Origin: Pseudoalteromonas sp. NC201
GTDB lineage: Bacteria; Pseudomonadota; Gammaproteobacteria; Enterobacterales; Alteromonadaceae
Reading direction: 5' to 3'
NCBI RefSeq assembly: GCF_002850255.1
Contig: NZ_CP022522.1
Coordinates: forward strand, 3,462,501 to 3,526,500
Length of the DNA: 64,000 nucleotides
Shown: positions 46,637 through 55,345 of the stretch, piece by piece
How the letters are laid out: every line of letters starts with the position of its first letter
Position numbering within the stretch: the stretch's first letter is position 1
Notes under the pieces: model-generated
The model's input: the letters and a program-made list of their open reading frames with translations, nothing else
What the model was told of the DNA's origin: nothing
Database searches by the model: none
Made by a program: the position numbers and the translations under genes

Positions 46637-47893
46637 TTAGAACTTGTGGTTATACTGAAGACCAAAGATCATCGCATGGCCTTTAGAGCGATAGCCCCAC
46701 TCACTGAATCTGTCAGCTTCAGTGAAAGTTTGTGTTTTACCTCTTAAAACACTGATCCCGAAATCTACAGTTGCTTGGTTAGCAAGTGTATACTCCGCAC
46801 CAAATGAGTACCAAGTACGGTCTGTATCAGGAATTGAGATAGATAGATGGTTTTCATCCGCTGGTGACTCATCATATGCCATACCTGCACGTAGTTTCAC
46901 CGCATTACTAAGCTGATAGTCAGCGCCAACGGCAAAACGTAATGAATTAGAGAAATTCTCTTCTTTAGTGAATACTGAACCTGCGTTACCAACTACAGCT
47001 TCAAGTTCATCAAAACTATTCCAACCTGTCCAAAGTACGCTGTAGTGTAGTGAGGTTTCTTGGTTTAATTTATGAGAACCTGAGATCTCAGCAATCGCAG
47101 GTAACGTTACATCCACTGAACCTGGTAGTGACGCGCCATTCAAGCCGCCCATCGCTGCTGGTAAGTCGTTACTAAAGTGACCATCAAATGTGATATCTGT
47201 TTCACTGCGGTAATGGAAGCCGATTAGGTTGTTTTCATCGATTTGATAAGCAACGCCTAGGTTCCAACCAAAGCCATAATCGTCACCTTCTAAGTGTACC
47301 GCCTGAGTACTGGCTGGCAAACCTGTCGTTGTCGCACCAAGGTTACGAACGATTTTAGCATCGGCATAAACTTCATTAATACCAAACGCTACGCTCCATT
47401 GCTCATCAATTTGGTAAGCAGCAGAAATACCTAAGTTAACGGTCTTAATTTCAGTTTCACCCGCGATTTGACCTGCAACATAATCCTTATCGAATTCTGT
47501 AGATAGACCAAACTGTGAATAGATACCAGCACCAATCGACCATTGGTCGTTATATTTGTGCGTTGCATAAATAGCAGGAATAATAGCACTTGGTGCGATG
47601 CTGTTGTCATTTAACGCTGATGCAGGGATACCATTGCTAGTACCTGTTCCCGTCAGGCTTACGTCCGGTTGAACATACATAGCTGCTACTGATAATTGCG
47701 TGCCTGATAGCTTACCCATCAATGCTGGATTACGTGCAACCACTGACGCATCGTCGGCTGCAGATGCTTCACCCGCATAAGCACGACCAAGGCCAGAGAC
47801 GTTTTGTTCCGCAAGTTGGAAGGCGGCAGCTAGTGCTTGTGATGACGATAAAATCGCACCTGATGCGATAAGACCTAATAATACTTTGTTCAT
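46637..47893 (-). CDS. FadL-family outer-membrane fatty-acid/hydrocarbon porin
   Basis: A 418-residue outer-membrane barrel. A signal peptide ends at ALAAA (~23), and the mature N-terminus FQLAEQNVSGLGRAYAGEAS with the NPALM segment (~57) is the FadL hatch signature (cf. NPA). Many amphipathic strands follow, with a terminal Phe. FadL proteins import long-chain fatty acids or other hydrophobic compounds by lateral diffusion. Transcribed alone. Confidence 0.9.
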   Translation of the reverse strand: MNKVLLGLIASGAILSSSQALAAAFQLAEQNVSGLGRAYAGEASAADDASVVARNPALMGKLSGTQLSVAAMYVQPDVSLTGTGTSNGIPASALNDNSIAPSAIIPAIYATHKYNDQWSIGAGIYSQFGLSTEFDKDYVAGQIAGETEIKTVNLGISAAYQIDEQWSVAFGINEVYADAKIVRNLGATTTGLPASTQAVHLEGDDYGFGWNLGVAYQIDENNLIGFHYRSETDITFDGHFSNDLPAAMGGLNGASLPGSVDVTLPAIAEISGSHKLNQETSLHYSVLWTGWNSFDELEAVVGNAGSVFTKEENFSNSLRFAVGADYQLSNAVKLRAGMAYDESPADENHLSISIPDTDRTWYSFGAEYTLANQATVDFGISVLRGKTQTFTEADRFSEWGYRSKGHAMIFGLQYNHKF

Positions 47894-48163
47894 ACTCTAA
47901 TCCCCTGTGAACTAACCATTTCCTGAGTAATGGTTAAAAAAACCAATTCGAGTAACACTGCGCAGCCTCACTTTGACCTTGCTCACCTAGCCAATATCCA
48001 GCTATGCCACACACCCACCAAATTGGCAGAATAATAAATTCATGACACCCTACCTAAAAGTGGAGTAGAAATCTCCTTTTTTGCGACTTTTCGTTGATTA
48101 AGTGAACATATAACGAACAAATTACGCACTTTGTAAACTCATCGGATGAGATAAATTATCAAA
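47894..48163. other. fadL upstream region
   Basis: Part of a 373-bp gap between the divergent fadL-like gene and a small membrane-protein gene. I see AT-rich DNA and no open frame. It must hold the fadL promoter, but no clear -35/-10 pair or FadR-type site could be recognised. A Fur box follows at 48164. Confidence 0.4.
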
Positions 48164-48178
48164 TGATAATAATTACCA
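48164..48178 (+). promoter_or_regulatory. putative Fur box
   Basis: TGATAAT-A-ATTACCA matches the 7-1-7 Fur consensus TGATAAT-A-ATTATCA at 14 of 15 positions. Flanking TCAAATGATAAT and AATATCATTGA hint at overlapping sites. It lies about 90 bp upstream of the small membrane-protein gene at 48267. Confidence 0.7.
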
Positions 48179-48266
48179 ATATCATTGACGTACCTTCATC
48201 CCTTATATACACTCTTCAATCTGAGTATGAGTCATTCAGTGTGTTAATCGTGCTAAGGAGAACAAC

Positions 48267-48584
48267 ATGTCGATAGCATTAATCGTTTGCGCATTGGTAT
48301 TTTGCGGTCTCAGCGTATATTGCCTGTGTAAAGCAAACTACTGTGCCTGTCGCCACGCGGGAGAGTGCGATAACCCGGTCAGTCAATACTGGTTAGGTGC
48401 TATTGTTGCAGCGCTGCTATCACTGCTGCTAAGCTGTGCGGCGTTACATTCGGAAAAGGGAACATTACTGTGGATATTAATGATGGCAAGCTGTATGACT
48501 GGCGCGATGCTCTCTGCTAGATGGCAAAATCTCAAAAGACGCTGTAAAAACGCTTTCTTCCCTGTCGCGCAATCCAAACCTTAA
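48267..48584 (+). CDS. small cysteine-rich membrane protein (DUF3325-like?)
   Basis: A 105-residue protein with about three hydrophobic segments (~3-20, 42-62, 67-85). An unusual cysteine cluster, CLCKANYCACRHAGEC at ~20-35, lies between the first two. Layout resembles DUF3325 proteins that occur with siderophore receptors, but the match is weak. GGAG lies about 8 nt before the ATG. A Fur box upstream suggests induction by iron limitation. It overlaps the convergent HD-GYP gene by 4 bp. Confidence 0.55.
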   Translation: MSIALIVCALVFCGLSVYCLCKANYCACRHAGECDNPVSQYWLGAIVAALLSLLLSCAALHSEKGTLLWILMMASCMTGAMLSARWQNLKRRCKNAFFPVAQSKP

Positions 48585-49855
48585 ATCAGTAATTGATCTC
48601 TTAGCAATCGTGAGAGGTTAATTTGATAATCAAGCGGCCTGACACTTGCGATCACTTTTATCTCTGACTCGCTTAAATCCAAATCTTTTGCCGTAACATG
48701 GTGGAGATGTTTGGTATTGTAAAACACTCGTACAAGAGGCGCCGTGGGTGCATGTTTATTGCCCTCGAGTACCAACCCTAATCGCTCGTTGGTCAGTTTA
48801 ACAATAGTTCCTACGGGGTGAACTCCCATACACTTAATAAAACGCTGCACTAAAATAGGATCAAATTGCTTTTTACTCGACAGCAAAAAGCGTAATGCAT
48901 TAATAGGCTCATCAGCCTCTTTGTGGTGCTGATCTGAGGTTATAGCGTCGTATACATCCACAATCGCCATCATTCTTGCCGCGGTGCTGAGTGCGCCGTC
49001 TTTAATCCCTCTGGGATAGCCTGTACCATCTAAGCGTTCATGATGGTTGATGATCATGTCCAGCATGATTGGCGTGATCCCAGACTCTCCTTTGCTCAAC
49101 CCTAAAGACTGCGCCACATGTTTTTTGACCGCACGATATTCAAGATCGGTAAAATTGCCCGGCTTATTGATAAGCCCCTGGGGTAACTTAGCGTGACCAA
49201 TGTCATGCAACATCGCCCCCATGGCTAACTGTTCAATAATGTGATGTTGCAAACCGAGGTGCTTGGCAAATACGGTGATCAGAATTGCGCAATTGGTCAT
49301 ATGACGCCAATTGTAGGCATCTTTGTCTTTGATCCGAGTTAAAATCGCCATCGCATTTGAATTACGCAGTACCGAATCGACGATGTCTTTACTTACCTCA
49401 TTGATGAGGCTCATATCGACCTTCAAACCCGATGTTACATCTCCATAGAGGCTTTGGATCTGACGGTTATTCTTTTCAAACTTTTGCATCGCAACCGCAA
49501 ATTCTTGCTGCAAAGTTTGTTCTTTACTCACCGTTTTGGCTTTGGATTTTGGCTTGCTGCGAGCGGTGGAAAGACTGCCATCCATGCCATTTTTGGCGGC
49601 AGGTTCTTCAGGGGCTTGTGGTGCGTCAGTGACCAGTTCTGCTGGCTGCTGGTATTTCTGTGGTACAGGAATATCGCTCTGCGTAAAGTCTATAGTGAGC
49701 TCCAGTACTCCTTTGTCAATCAGCTTTTGAATGATGGCTTCATCTCTGACCATTCCCCGAGATTTGATCTTAATACCCGCGTCAGACTTATGCTTGTGAA
49801 CATTATCCACAAACATGCCAGGTCTAAGATCTTCAATTGGGAGGACAATCTGCAT
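48581..49855 (-). CDS. HD-GYP c-di-GMP phosphodiesterase with DUF3391 domain
   Basis: A 424-residue protein. An N-terminal DUF3391 domain (~1-130) is followed by an HD-GYP domain: HD in LHDIGHAKLPQGLI (~217-230), HHERLDGTGYPRG (~272-284) and DVYDAITSDQHH (~304-315). All metal-binding residues of the family are present, so c-di-GMP hydrolysis is likely. It can counteract the GGDEF protein near 2 kb. No membrane segment; cytoplasmic. Confidence 0.9.
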   Translation of the reverse strand: MQIVLPIEDLRPGMFVDNVHKHKSDAGIKIKSRGMVRDEAIIQKLIDKGVLELTIDFTQSDIPVPQKYQQPAELVTDAPQAPEEPAAKNGMDGSLSTARSKPKSKAKTVSKEQTLQQEFAVAMQKFEKNNRQIQSLYGDVTSGLKVDMSLINEVSKDIVDSVLRNSNAMAILTRIKDKDAYNWRHMTNCAILITVFAKHLGLQHHIIEQLAMGAMLHDIGHAKLPQGLINKPGNFTDLEYRAVKKHVAQSLGLSKGESGITPIMLDMIINHHERLDGTGYPRGIKDGALSTAARMMAIVDVYDAITSDQHHKEADEPINALRFLLSSKKQFDPILVQRFIKCMGVHPVGTIVKLTNERLGLVLEGNKHAPTAPLVRVFYNTKHLHHVTAKDLDLSESEIKVIASVRPLDYQINLSRLLRDQLLI

Positions 49856-50080
49856 GAATCGCTTACACTACGTAGTTAGCCAATGAATATTAATACCATT
49901 GAATGAGGTGAAACACCATCTATTCAGATTAAATTCACACAAAGGTATGGTGAAATTACAACCACTCAGAAACGCTTGTTATACCAGTTTACTTAATTAA
50001 GTAATTTAATTTGAGGTATTTATGAAGTGTTGCAGAAGGGGAAACCCAACACCATATACATGCTGGGTTTTATACAGTTG

Positions 50081-50416
50081 CTATTCTTGGAAATAAGTTC
50101 CCCAGCCGTCGTATTCAACGCCAGCGTCTAGTGCAACCTTTTCTAACTTGTCTACGTCTTCCATGATAACGTCGGTATCCAGTTCGGCTTCTACTACAAC
50201 ATCAAAGCCCCAAATTTTACCGCCGTCTTCGAGCTCAAGCTCTGCTGGTTCTTCAACATCATAGCCCAATTTAAATGCCGCTAATGCTGCTGCTTCCAGC
50301 TTGTCAAAATCCTCACTTACAAAGTGATGTTCTACTTCATAAAGCGTTTCAGGGTTTGAACCGTCTTCTAGCAGTGAAGAAACGATGTCTTCACTTATCT
50401 CACGCCAGTTTTCCAT
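50081..50416 (-). CDS. rraB: RNase E inhibitor RraB
   Basis: A 111-residue acidic protein (calculated by eye to be strongly negative). DGSNPETLYEVEHHFVSEDFDKLE and GWGTYFQE at the C-terminus match RraB, which binds RNase E and changes its mRNA targets. The ATG overlaps the stop of plsC (TAATG), so the two are coupled. Confidence 0.9.
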   Translation of the reverse strand: MENWREISEDIVSSLLEDGSNPETLYEVEHHFVSEDFDKLEAAALAAFKLGYDVEEPAELELEDGGKIWGFDVVVEAELDTDVIMEDVDKLEKVALDAGVEYDGWGTYFQE

Positions 50417-51138
50417 TATTTTAATCTCGCTTTTGCATCTAATTCAGCTATTCTTTGAGCCATTTTAGCATGGATCTGAGCAGCGTGATCCCTTGCTGGC
50501 ACTTCAGGGTCTAAATATTCCGGTTCTAGCATGTCGATATAGACCTTACCATTATTCCAACGATTGAGCTTTATCTGCTCATGCGTTGAACTCATACATA
50601 CTGGGATAATAGGCACATTGGCGCTCATTGCGGTGTGAAATGCCCCGGTTTTAAATGGCAACAAACCGCGACCATAGCTTCTGGTCCCTTCAGGGAACAT
50701 CCAAACCGATAGTTTTGACTCGGTGATTTTTTTTGCTGATTTGGTCAGTGTTCCTAAGGCTTTAGAACGATTGGCTCTATCAATCAAAATGTTGCCAGAT
50801 AGCCAATACATTTGTCCAAAAAACGGGATCCACTTTAAACTTTTTTTTCCCATGCTGACGGTGTTTTTTGGCACCACGGCCGGCAGCGTAAAGAGATCAT
50901 AATTATTTTGGTGATTTGCAACATACATCGCGGGGACAACATGCTTGGCATTTTCATGCTGCGTTATCACCAACTCAACGCCTATCAACTTTGACATATA
51001 GCCATACCATTTGGCTATCGTGTGCACATTGTTAGCATGAAAAGGGCGCACAATGCACAATAACAATCCGCAAATACCACTAACAATGATAAACACTGTT
51101 AATAAGAGAATTCGTATAATGGCAATCAATTTAACCAC
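50416..51138 (-). CDS. plsC: 1-acyl-sn-glycerol-3-phosphate acyltransferase PlsC
   Basis: A 240-residue inner-membrane acyltransferase making phosphatidic acid. An N-terminal membrane helix (~8-28) precedes the catalytic NHQNNYD (HX4D, ~72-78) and the substrate-binding FPEGTRS (~147-153), then IIPVCMS. It is followed directly by rraB. Confidence 0.92.
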   Translation of the reverse strand: MVKLIAIIRILLLTVFIIVSGICGLLLCIVRPFHANNVHTIAKWYGYMSKLIGVELVITQHENAKHVVPAMYVANHQNNYDLFTLPAVVPKNTVSMGKKSLKWIPFFGQMYWLSGNILIDRANRSKALGTLTKSAKKITESKLSVWMFPEGTRSYGRGLLPFKTGAFHTAMSANVPIIPVCMSSTHEQIKLNRWNNGKVYIDMLEPEYLDPEVPARDHAAQIHAKMAQRIAELDAKARLK

Positions 51139-51271
51139 TCCAGAATTAAAATCTTGCGCATTATAGTAAAATAAGCGAACACTTGTAAGCTCAAAATGAT
51201 GATAGTTTAGAGGCTGCCAGAGGAATCTCAGAGTATGATAGTTAAGGTACTGATCTATTTATAGAAAATAA

Positions 51272-51295
51272 AAATGCCGCTGAGTAGCGGCATTT
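51272..51295 (-). terminator. rpoH terminator
   Basis: AAATGCCGC (51272-51280) and GCGGCATTT (51287-51295) form a perfect 9-bp stem with a 6-nt loop; on the minus strand TTATTTTC follows. It lies 28 nt past the rpoH stop. Confidence 0.85.
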
Positions 51296-51323
51296 GACAC
51301 ACGATTTATCATTTTTGCAAAAT

Positions 51324-52181
51324 TTAACTCATTGCGTTTTGCAGCTTTTTCATTGCTGACTTTTCTAGCTGGCGTACACGCTCTGCCGACACGCTATATT
51401 TCTCAGCAAGATCTTGTAATGTTGCTTTTTCGTCAGCAAGCCAACGTGCACTTACGATATCTTGAGAGCGTTCATCAAGCGTTTTCAGTGCTGCAAATAG
51501 GCGATTATGTGACTGCTCTTGCCACTGTTCTTGCTCAACTTCTTCGGCAAGGTCGCTACTTGTGTCTGTTAAATACTGTACTGGAGAGAAGTTACCAGCT
51601 TGGCTTTCATCATCGTCAGCAGATAGGTCAAAGCCCATATCTTGGCCTGCCATACGAGACTCCATCTCGCGAACTTCTTTCTCACTTACACCAAGCTCGT
51701 TTGCAACCGTTGTCACTTCGTCTTGGTTAAACCAACCTAAACGCTTTTTATTTTTGCGTAGATTGAAGAATAATTTACGCTGCGCTTTTGTCGTCGCAAC
51801 TTTAACAATACGCCAGTTCTTTAATACATATTCATGGATTTCTGCTTTAATCCAATGTACCGCAAAAGAAACAAGGCGCACACCCACGCTTGGGTCAAAA
51901 CGCTTTACTGCTTTCATCAACCCAATATTTCCTTCTTGGATTAAATCAGCCTGAGGTAGGCCATAGCCCGAATAACTTTTTGCGATGTGAGCAACAAATC
52001 TCAAATGAGACATAATGAGTTGCTTAGCCGCGTTAAGATCCCCTTCTTCCTGAAGACGTGTCGCAAGTTTTTTCTCTTCCTCAGCGCCAAGCATAGGTAT
52101 TGTGCTTACAGATTGAAGGTAACCTTCAACGCTTGCGCTTTGCTGCCCAGTTAGTGCTAATGCGTATAAATCTTTAGTCAT
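51324..52181 (-). CDS. rpoH: heat-shock sigma factor RpoH (sigma-32)
   Basis: A 285-residue group 3 sigma factor. Region 2 ([37 protein letters not shown], in parts ~80-117) and the RpoH box ([14 protein letters not shown], ~133-146) are diagnostic. Region 4 with the helix-turn-helix [13 protein letters not shown] closes the protein. Located upstream of nothing co-directional within 180 nt and downstream of ftsX, the conserved ftsYEX-rpoH order. A perfect CIRCE operator lies 35-61 nt before the start codon. Confidence 0.97.
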   Translation of the reverse strand: MTKDLYALALTGQQSASVEGYLQSVSTIPMLGAEEEKKLATRLQEEGDLNAAKQLIMSHLRFVAHIAKSYSGYGLPQADLIQEGNIGLMKAVKRFDPSVGVRLVSFAVHWIKAEIHEYVLKNWRIVKVATTKAQRKLFFNLRKNKKRLGWFNQDEVTTVANELGVSEKEVREMESRMAGQDMGFDLSADDDESQAGNFSPVQYLTDTSSDLAEEVEQEQWQEQSHNRLFAALKTLDERSQDIVSARWLADEKATLQDLAEKYSVSAERVRQLEKSAMKKLQNAMS

Positions 52182-52215
52182 GTTTCACCTCAGTGATAAA
52201 CCGTTTCGTGTATAT

Positions 52216-52242
52216 TTAGCACTCTAACATCTAGAGTGCTAA
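52216..52242 (-). promoter_or_regulatory. CIRCE operator (HrcA binding site) upstream of rpoH
   Basis: TTAGCACTC (52216-52224), nine bases, GAGTGCTAA (52234-52242): an exact match to the CIRCE consensus TTAGCACTC-N9-GAGTGCTAA. The inverted repeat extends to 13 bp per arm (52214-52226 and 52232-52244). Its position, 35 nt before the ATG, suits a repressor site over a promoter or leader. Confidence 0.82.
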
Positions 52243-52374
52243 ATGCAATCTACTTTATCTGATTTTTAAAATCAACCTTTTTAGAAGAACTTCAAAAATA
52301 AAATATAACCTGCTGAATAATATTAAAAATATTGAATTAACTAGGCTTCTTTTTACGATATTATTTTTTTATGA

Positions 52375-52414
52375 CAGTGCTAAATTTAATTAGTTCTGAT
52401 TGTTTGAGTGCTAA
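52375..52414. promoter_or_regulatory. two CIRCE-like half-sites upstream of rpoH
   Basis: CAGTGCTAA (52375-52383) and GAGTGCTAA (52406-52414) lie in the same orientation, 31 bp apart, about three helical turns. They match one arm of the CIRCE operator nearer rpoH and could be auxiliary contacts or remnants. Confidence 0.4.
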
Positions 52415-52479
52415 AATCTGATAGTAATTGGCAACCGACTGCTACACTTTAGCAGTCGATTGGTGTTTGTAGCGTTAAA

Positions 52480-53466
52480 TCATACCTTTTCAGGTTCAAT
52501 CTCTTTGATATAACGGTGTACAGAAAGAAAAGAGCCTACAAACCCTAAAGTAATTGCAGTGCCAAGTAGCACTAAAAGTTCATTCCCTGCCATTCCCTGA
52601 AGCACAAAGTTGCTTTGATATACCCCAACAACTGTAGATACAGCTGACTCCAGCCACCACAACATAAGGCCAACACAGATAAAGGCAACCAAACCACCGA
52701 CTATGCCATACCATACACCAGTCCAAAGAAACGGAGCCTGAATAAAGGTATTGGTCGCTCCCACCAGTTTTAGCACTTGAATTTCTTCTTTCTTGTCCAT
52801 GATGGATAAGCGTATGGTATTTCCAATAATCAAGATAACGGCGCTAAGCAATAGAAACCCCACGGTGATCACACTTTCTTTTAGTAACCCCAGTAGTGCA
52901 TTTAGGCGCTCTAGCCATTCAATATCCAGCTTACCAAACTCGACCTCGCGCTCTTTTTCAAGTTTAGTAAGAAGCTCTGTTGCGGCTTGTGGTTTTCTAA
53001 AACGACTAACAGGCGTTACCAGCACAACATTAGGCAGCGGGTTTTCTTCTAAATAGTTAAGCGCCTGACCAAAGCCTGACATTGACTTAAATTCATCCAA
53101 AGCTTGGCTTTTACTTATCAGTACTACTTTTTCTATTTCTGGATAGAGTGCAAGTCGCTTCACCAGAGTTTGTGTCTGTGCCTCAGTCATTTCATCTTTA
53201 ACGAACAATGATATTTCAGATGCCTCTTTAAACCCGCTACTTACCTGCTGTACATTTTTCACTACCACATAAAGCGTCGCGGGCAATGTCAGGCTGAGCC
53301 CCAAAACTAGAATAGTCATTAAAGAGGCCATTGGCGTACGCCACATTTCCCCAAGGCTCTGTACACCTTGACGAATAATCATCAAACAAAAAAAGTAAAA
53401 ATGATGAAATATCGATTTTTTACTCTGTTCAGCCTGATTTCCTCGTCCTTTAAACAGCAAACTCAT
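52480..53466 (-). CDS. ftsX: cell-division ABC transporter membrane subunit FtsX
   Basis: A 328-residue membrane protein with an N-terminal cytoplasmic tail, four membrane helices (~45-68, ~200-222, ~250-275, ~298-318) and a large periplasmic loop (~75-195) that in the family activates murein hydrolases via EnvC. The start overlaps the end of ftsE by 4 nt (ATGA). Confidence 0.95.
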   Translation of the reverse strand: MSLLFKGRGNQAEQSKKSIFHHFYFFCLMIIRQGVQSLGEMWRTPMASLMTILVLGLSLTLPATLYVVVKNVQQVSSGFKEASEISLFVKDEMTEAQTQTLVKRLALYPEIEKVVLISKSQALDEFKSMSGFGQALNYLEENPLPNVVLVTPVSRFRKPQAATELLTKLEKEREVEFGKLDIEWLERLNALLGLLKESVITVGFLLLSAVILIIGNTIRLSIMDKKEEIQVLKLVGATNTFIQAPFLWTGVWYGIVGGLVAFICVGLMLWWLESAVSTVVGVYQSNFVLQGMAGNELLVLLGTAITLGFVGSFLSVHRYIKEIEPEKV

Positions 53467-54140
53467 AGCGTGTCCTCCGCAAGCGGATCTTGTAGCATGC
53501 GTCCTTGATTAAGCGTGAAGCTACGGTATTTCATACGTGCTATTAACCCCAAATCATGAGTAGCGATAAGAACGGATGTACCACGGCGATTAAATTCTTC
53601 AAATAGGTTCAGAATTTCCATCGATAGTTCTGGGTCTAAGTTCCCCGTAGGTTCATCTGCAAGCAGCAAAGGCGGCGAGTTAACAATCGCTCTTGCTATG
53701 CCAACACGTTGCTGTTCACCTCCAGATAACACACTCGGATGGCACTTTGCTTTATCAAGCAAACCCACCTTGTCCAGAGCGGCATGTACTCTTTTGGTGA
53801 TCTGTTTATGGTGAGTACCTTCAATAACTAAAGGTAGTGCGACGTTATCAAATACGCTGTAACGTTCGAGTAGGCGGTGGTTTTGAAAAATAATCCCAAT
53901 ATCTCGGCGAACAAAAGGAACTTGCCGGTTAGATACCGTATTGAGATCGACACCATTAATGTAGACACGGCCTGCTGATGGCCTTTCCATCACGCTAACC
54001 AACTTTAATAATGTACTTTTACCAGCGCCACTGTGGCCGGTTAAAAATGCGAGTTCTCCATTTGCAAGTTCAAAGCTCACTTTTTCCAGTGCTTTGTGCC
54101 CACCAGGATAAGTTTTGCTCACTTGCTCAAATTTAATCAT
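53463..54140 (-). CDS. ftsE: cell-division ATPase FtsE
   Basis: A 225-residue ABC ATPase. Walker A GHSGAGKST (~36-44), signature LSGGEQQRVGIARAIV (~137-152), Walker B LLLADEPTGNLD (~158-169) and the switch His in ATHD (~192-195) are complete. Pairs with FtsX at the division site. Its gene follows ftsY, separated by a hairpin. Confidence 0.97.
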   Translation of the reverse strand: MIKFEQVSKTYPGGHKALEKVSFELANGELAFLTGHSGAGKSTLLKLVSVMERPSAGRVYINGVDLNTVSNRQVPFVRRDIGIIFQNHRLLERYSVFDNVALPLVIEGTHHKQITKRVHAALDKVGLLDKAKCHPSVLSGGEQQRVGIARAIVNSPPLLLADEPTGNLDPELSMEILNLFEEFNRRGTSVLIATHDLGLIARMKYRSFTLNQGRMLQDPLAEDTL

Positions 54141-54207
54141 GTTGGCCTCTTATACTTATTTTAACCATGACACTCAGTCCGTGGCATTGTAGCAATTCGG
54201 CAATCGA

Positions 54208-54235
54208 ATAAAGCGGGCAAATTTGCCCGCTTTAT
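54208..54235 (-). terminator. palindromic hairpin after ftsY
   Basis: ATAAAGCGGGCA (54208-54219) and TGCCCGCTTTAT (54224-54235) form a perfect 12-bp stem around AATT. T runs are short. It lies 19 nt past the ftsY stop and may partly end transcription before ftsEX. Confidence 0.65.
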
Positions 54236-54253
54236 TGCAACTGATGTCTCTAT

Positions 54254-55345
54254 TTATTCTTGACTGAACAATGCCTCGATAAAATCATCACTCTTAAAGG
54301 TGCGTAAGTCATCAATGCCTTCACCTACACCAATATATCGAATTGGCACCTTAAACTGATCCGCCACAGCAAAGATAACCCCACCTTTGGCTGTACCATC
54401 AAGCTTAGTTAACGTGATACCAGTTAAGCCAACCGCTTGATTAAACAGTTTTACCTGGCTAATCGCATTCTGACCAGTTCCGGCATCAATCGTCAACATC
54501 ACTTCATGTGGCGCGTCTGGGTCTAACTTTTTCATTACTCGAGCTATCTTCTCAAGCTCTTGCATTAGGTTATCTTTATTTTGTAATCGACCCGCTGTAT
54601 CCGCTATTAATACATCGATATTTCTCGCTTTAGCGGCTTGGAAGGCATCAAATACCACCGACGCAGAATCAGCACCTGTGTGCTGGGCAACAACAGGGAT
54701 ACTGTTTCTTTCACCCCATACCTGCAACTGCTCTACCGCAGCCGCGCGGAAAGTATCGCCAGCCGCCAACATGACAGATTTACCTTCGCTTTGAAACTGT
54801 TTGGCAAGCTTACCGATTGTTGTCGTTTTACCAACGCCATTTACGCCGACCATTAAGATAACAAAAGGTTTCTTATCGGTAGGGATCTCAAGCGGTTGCT
54901 CAGCCGTTTTTAAGATCTCTGACATTTCTTTTTTCATTAGATCATATAAAGCTTCACCGTCTTTTAACTGCTTTCTATCAGCGGCATCAGTCAGGTTATC
55001 TATTAGCTTCATCGTGGTTTCAACACCAATATCAGCCGTTAGCAATTGCGTTTCTAGATCTTCGAACAGCTCATCATCGATTTTCTTGCCTTTGAATACC
55101 GAAGCAAAGCCTGAGCCGATATTGGCCTTGGTTTTCAACAAGCCTTTTTTAAGGCGGGAGAAGAAACCTTCTTTTTTCGGCTTTTCTTGTTCTTGAGCTA
55201 ATTGTGCCTGACGCTCTGCTTCCTCACGCTCAGCCTGTTCTTTCGCAAGTTGTGCCTGACGTTCTGCTTCTTCACGCTCCGCCTGTTCTTTCGCAAATTG
55301 TGCCTGGCGTTCTGCTTCCTCACGTTCGGCTTGTTCTTTAGCCAA
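54254..55345 (-). CDS. ftsY: signal recognition particle receptor FtsY, C-terminal NG GTPase part
   Basis: The intact NG domain of FtsY, docking SRP-ribosome complexes at the membrane. After repeat units and the linker KPKKEGFFSRLKKGLLKTK (amphipathic, membrane-binding) come the N domain and the G domain: P-loop GVNGVGKTT, DTAGR and TKLDGTAKGG, ending LFSQE. No ATG exists near 55345; the coordinate given is a TTG within a repeat with no ribosome site. The natural start is at 56412, but a 22-nt deficit in one repeat breaks the frame between them. If repaired, the protein would be about 726 residues, compared with 497 in E. coli. Confidence 0.85.
   Translation of the reverse strand: MAKEQAEREEAERQAQFAKEQAEREEAERQAQLAKEQAEREEAERQAQLAQEQEKPKKEGFFSRLKKGLLKTKANIGSGFASVFKGKKIDDELFEDLETQLLTADIGVETTMKLIDNLTDAADRKQLKDGEALYDLMKKEMSEILKTAEQPLEIPTDKKPFVILMVGVNGVGKTTTIGKLAKQFQSEGKSVMLAAGDTFRAAAVEQLQVWGERNSIPVVAQHTGADSASVVFDAFQAAKARNIDVLIADTAGRLQNKDNLMQELEKIARVMKKLDPDAPHEVMLTIDAGTGQNAISQVKLFNQAVGLTGITLTKLDGTAKGGVIFAVADQFKVPIRYIGVGEGIDDLRTFKSDDFIEALFSQE

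Noticed and set aside
52216..52244. Reading the rpoH upstream palindrome as a terminator
   Set aside because: The stem has no T tract and is AT-rich in its outer part, and the core is an exact CIRCE sequence, so an operator is the better explanation.
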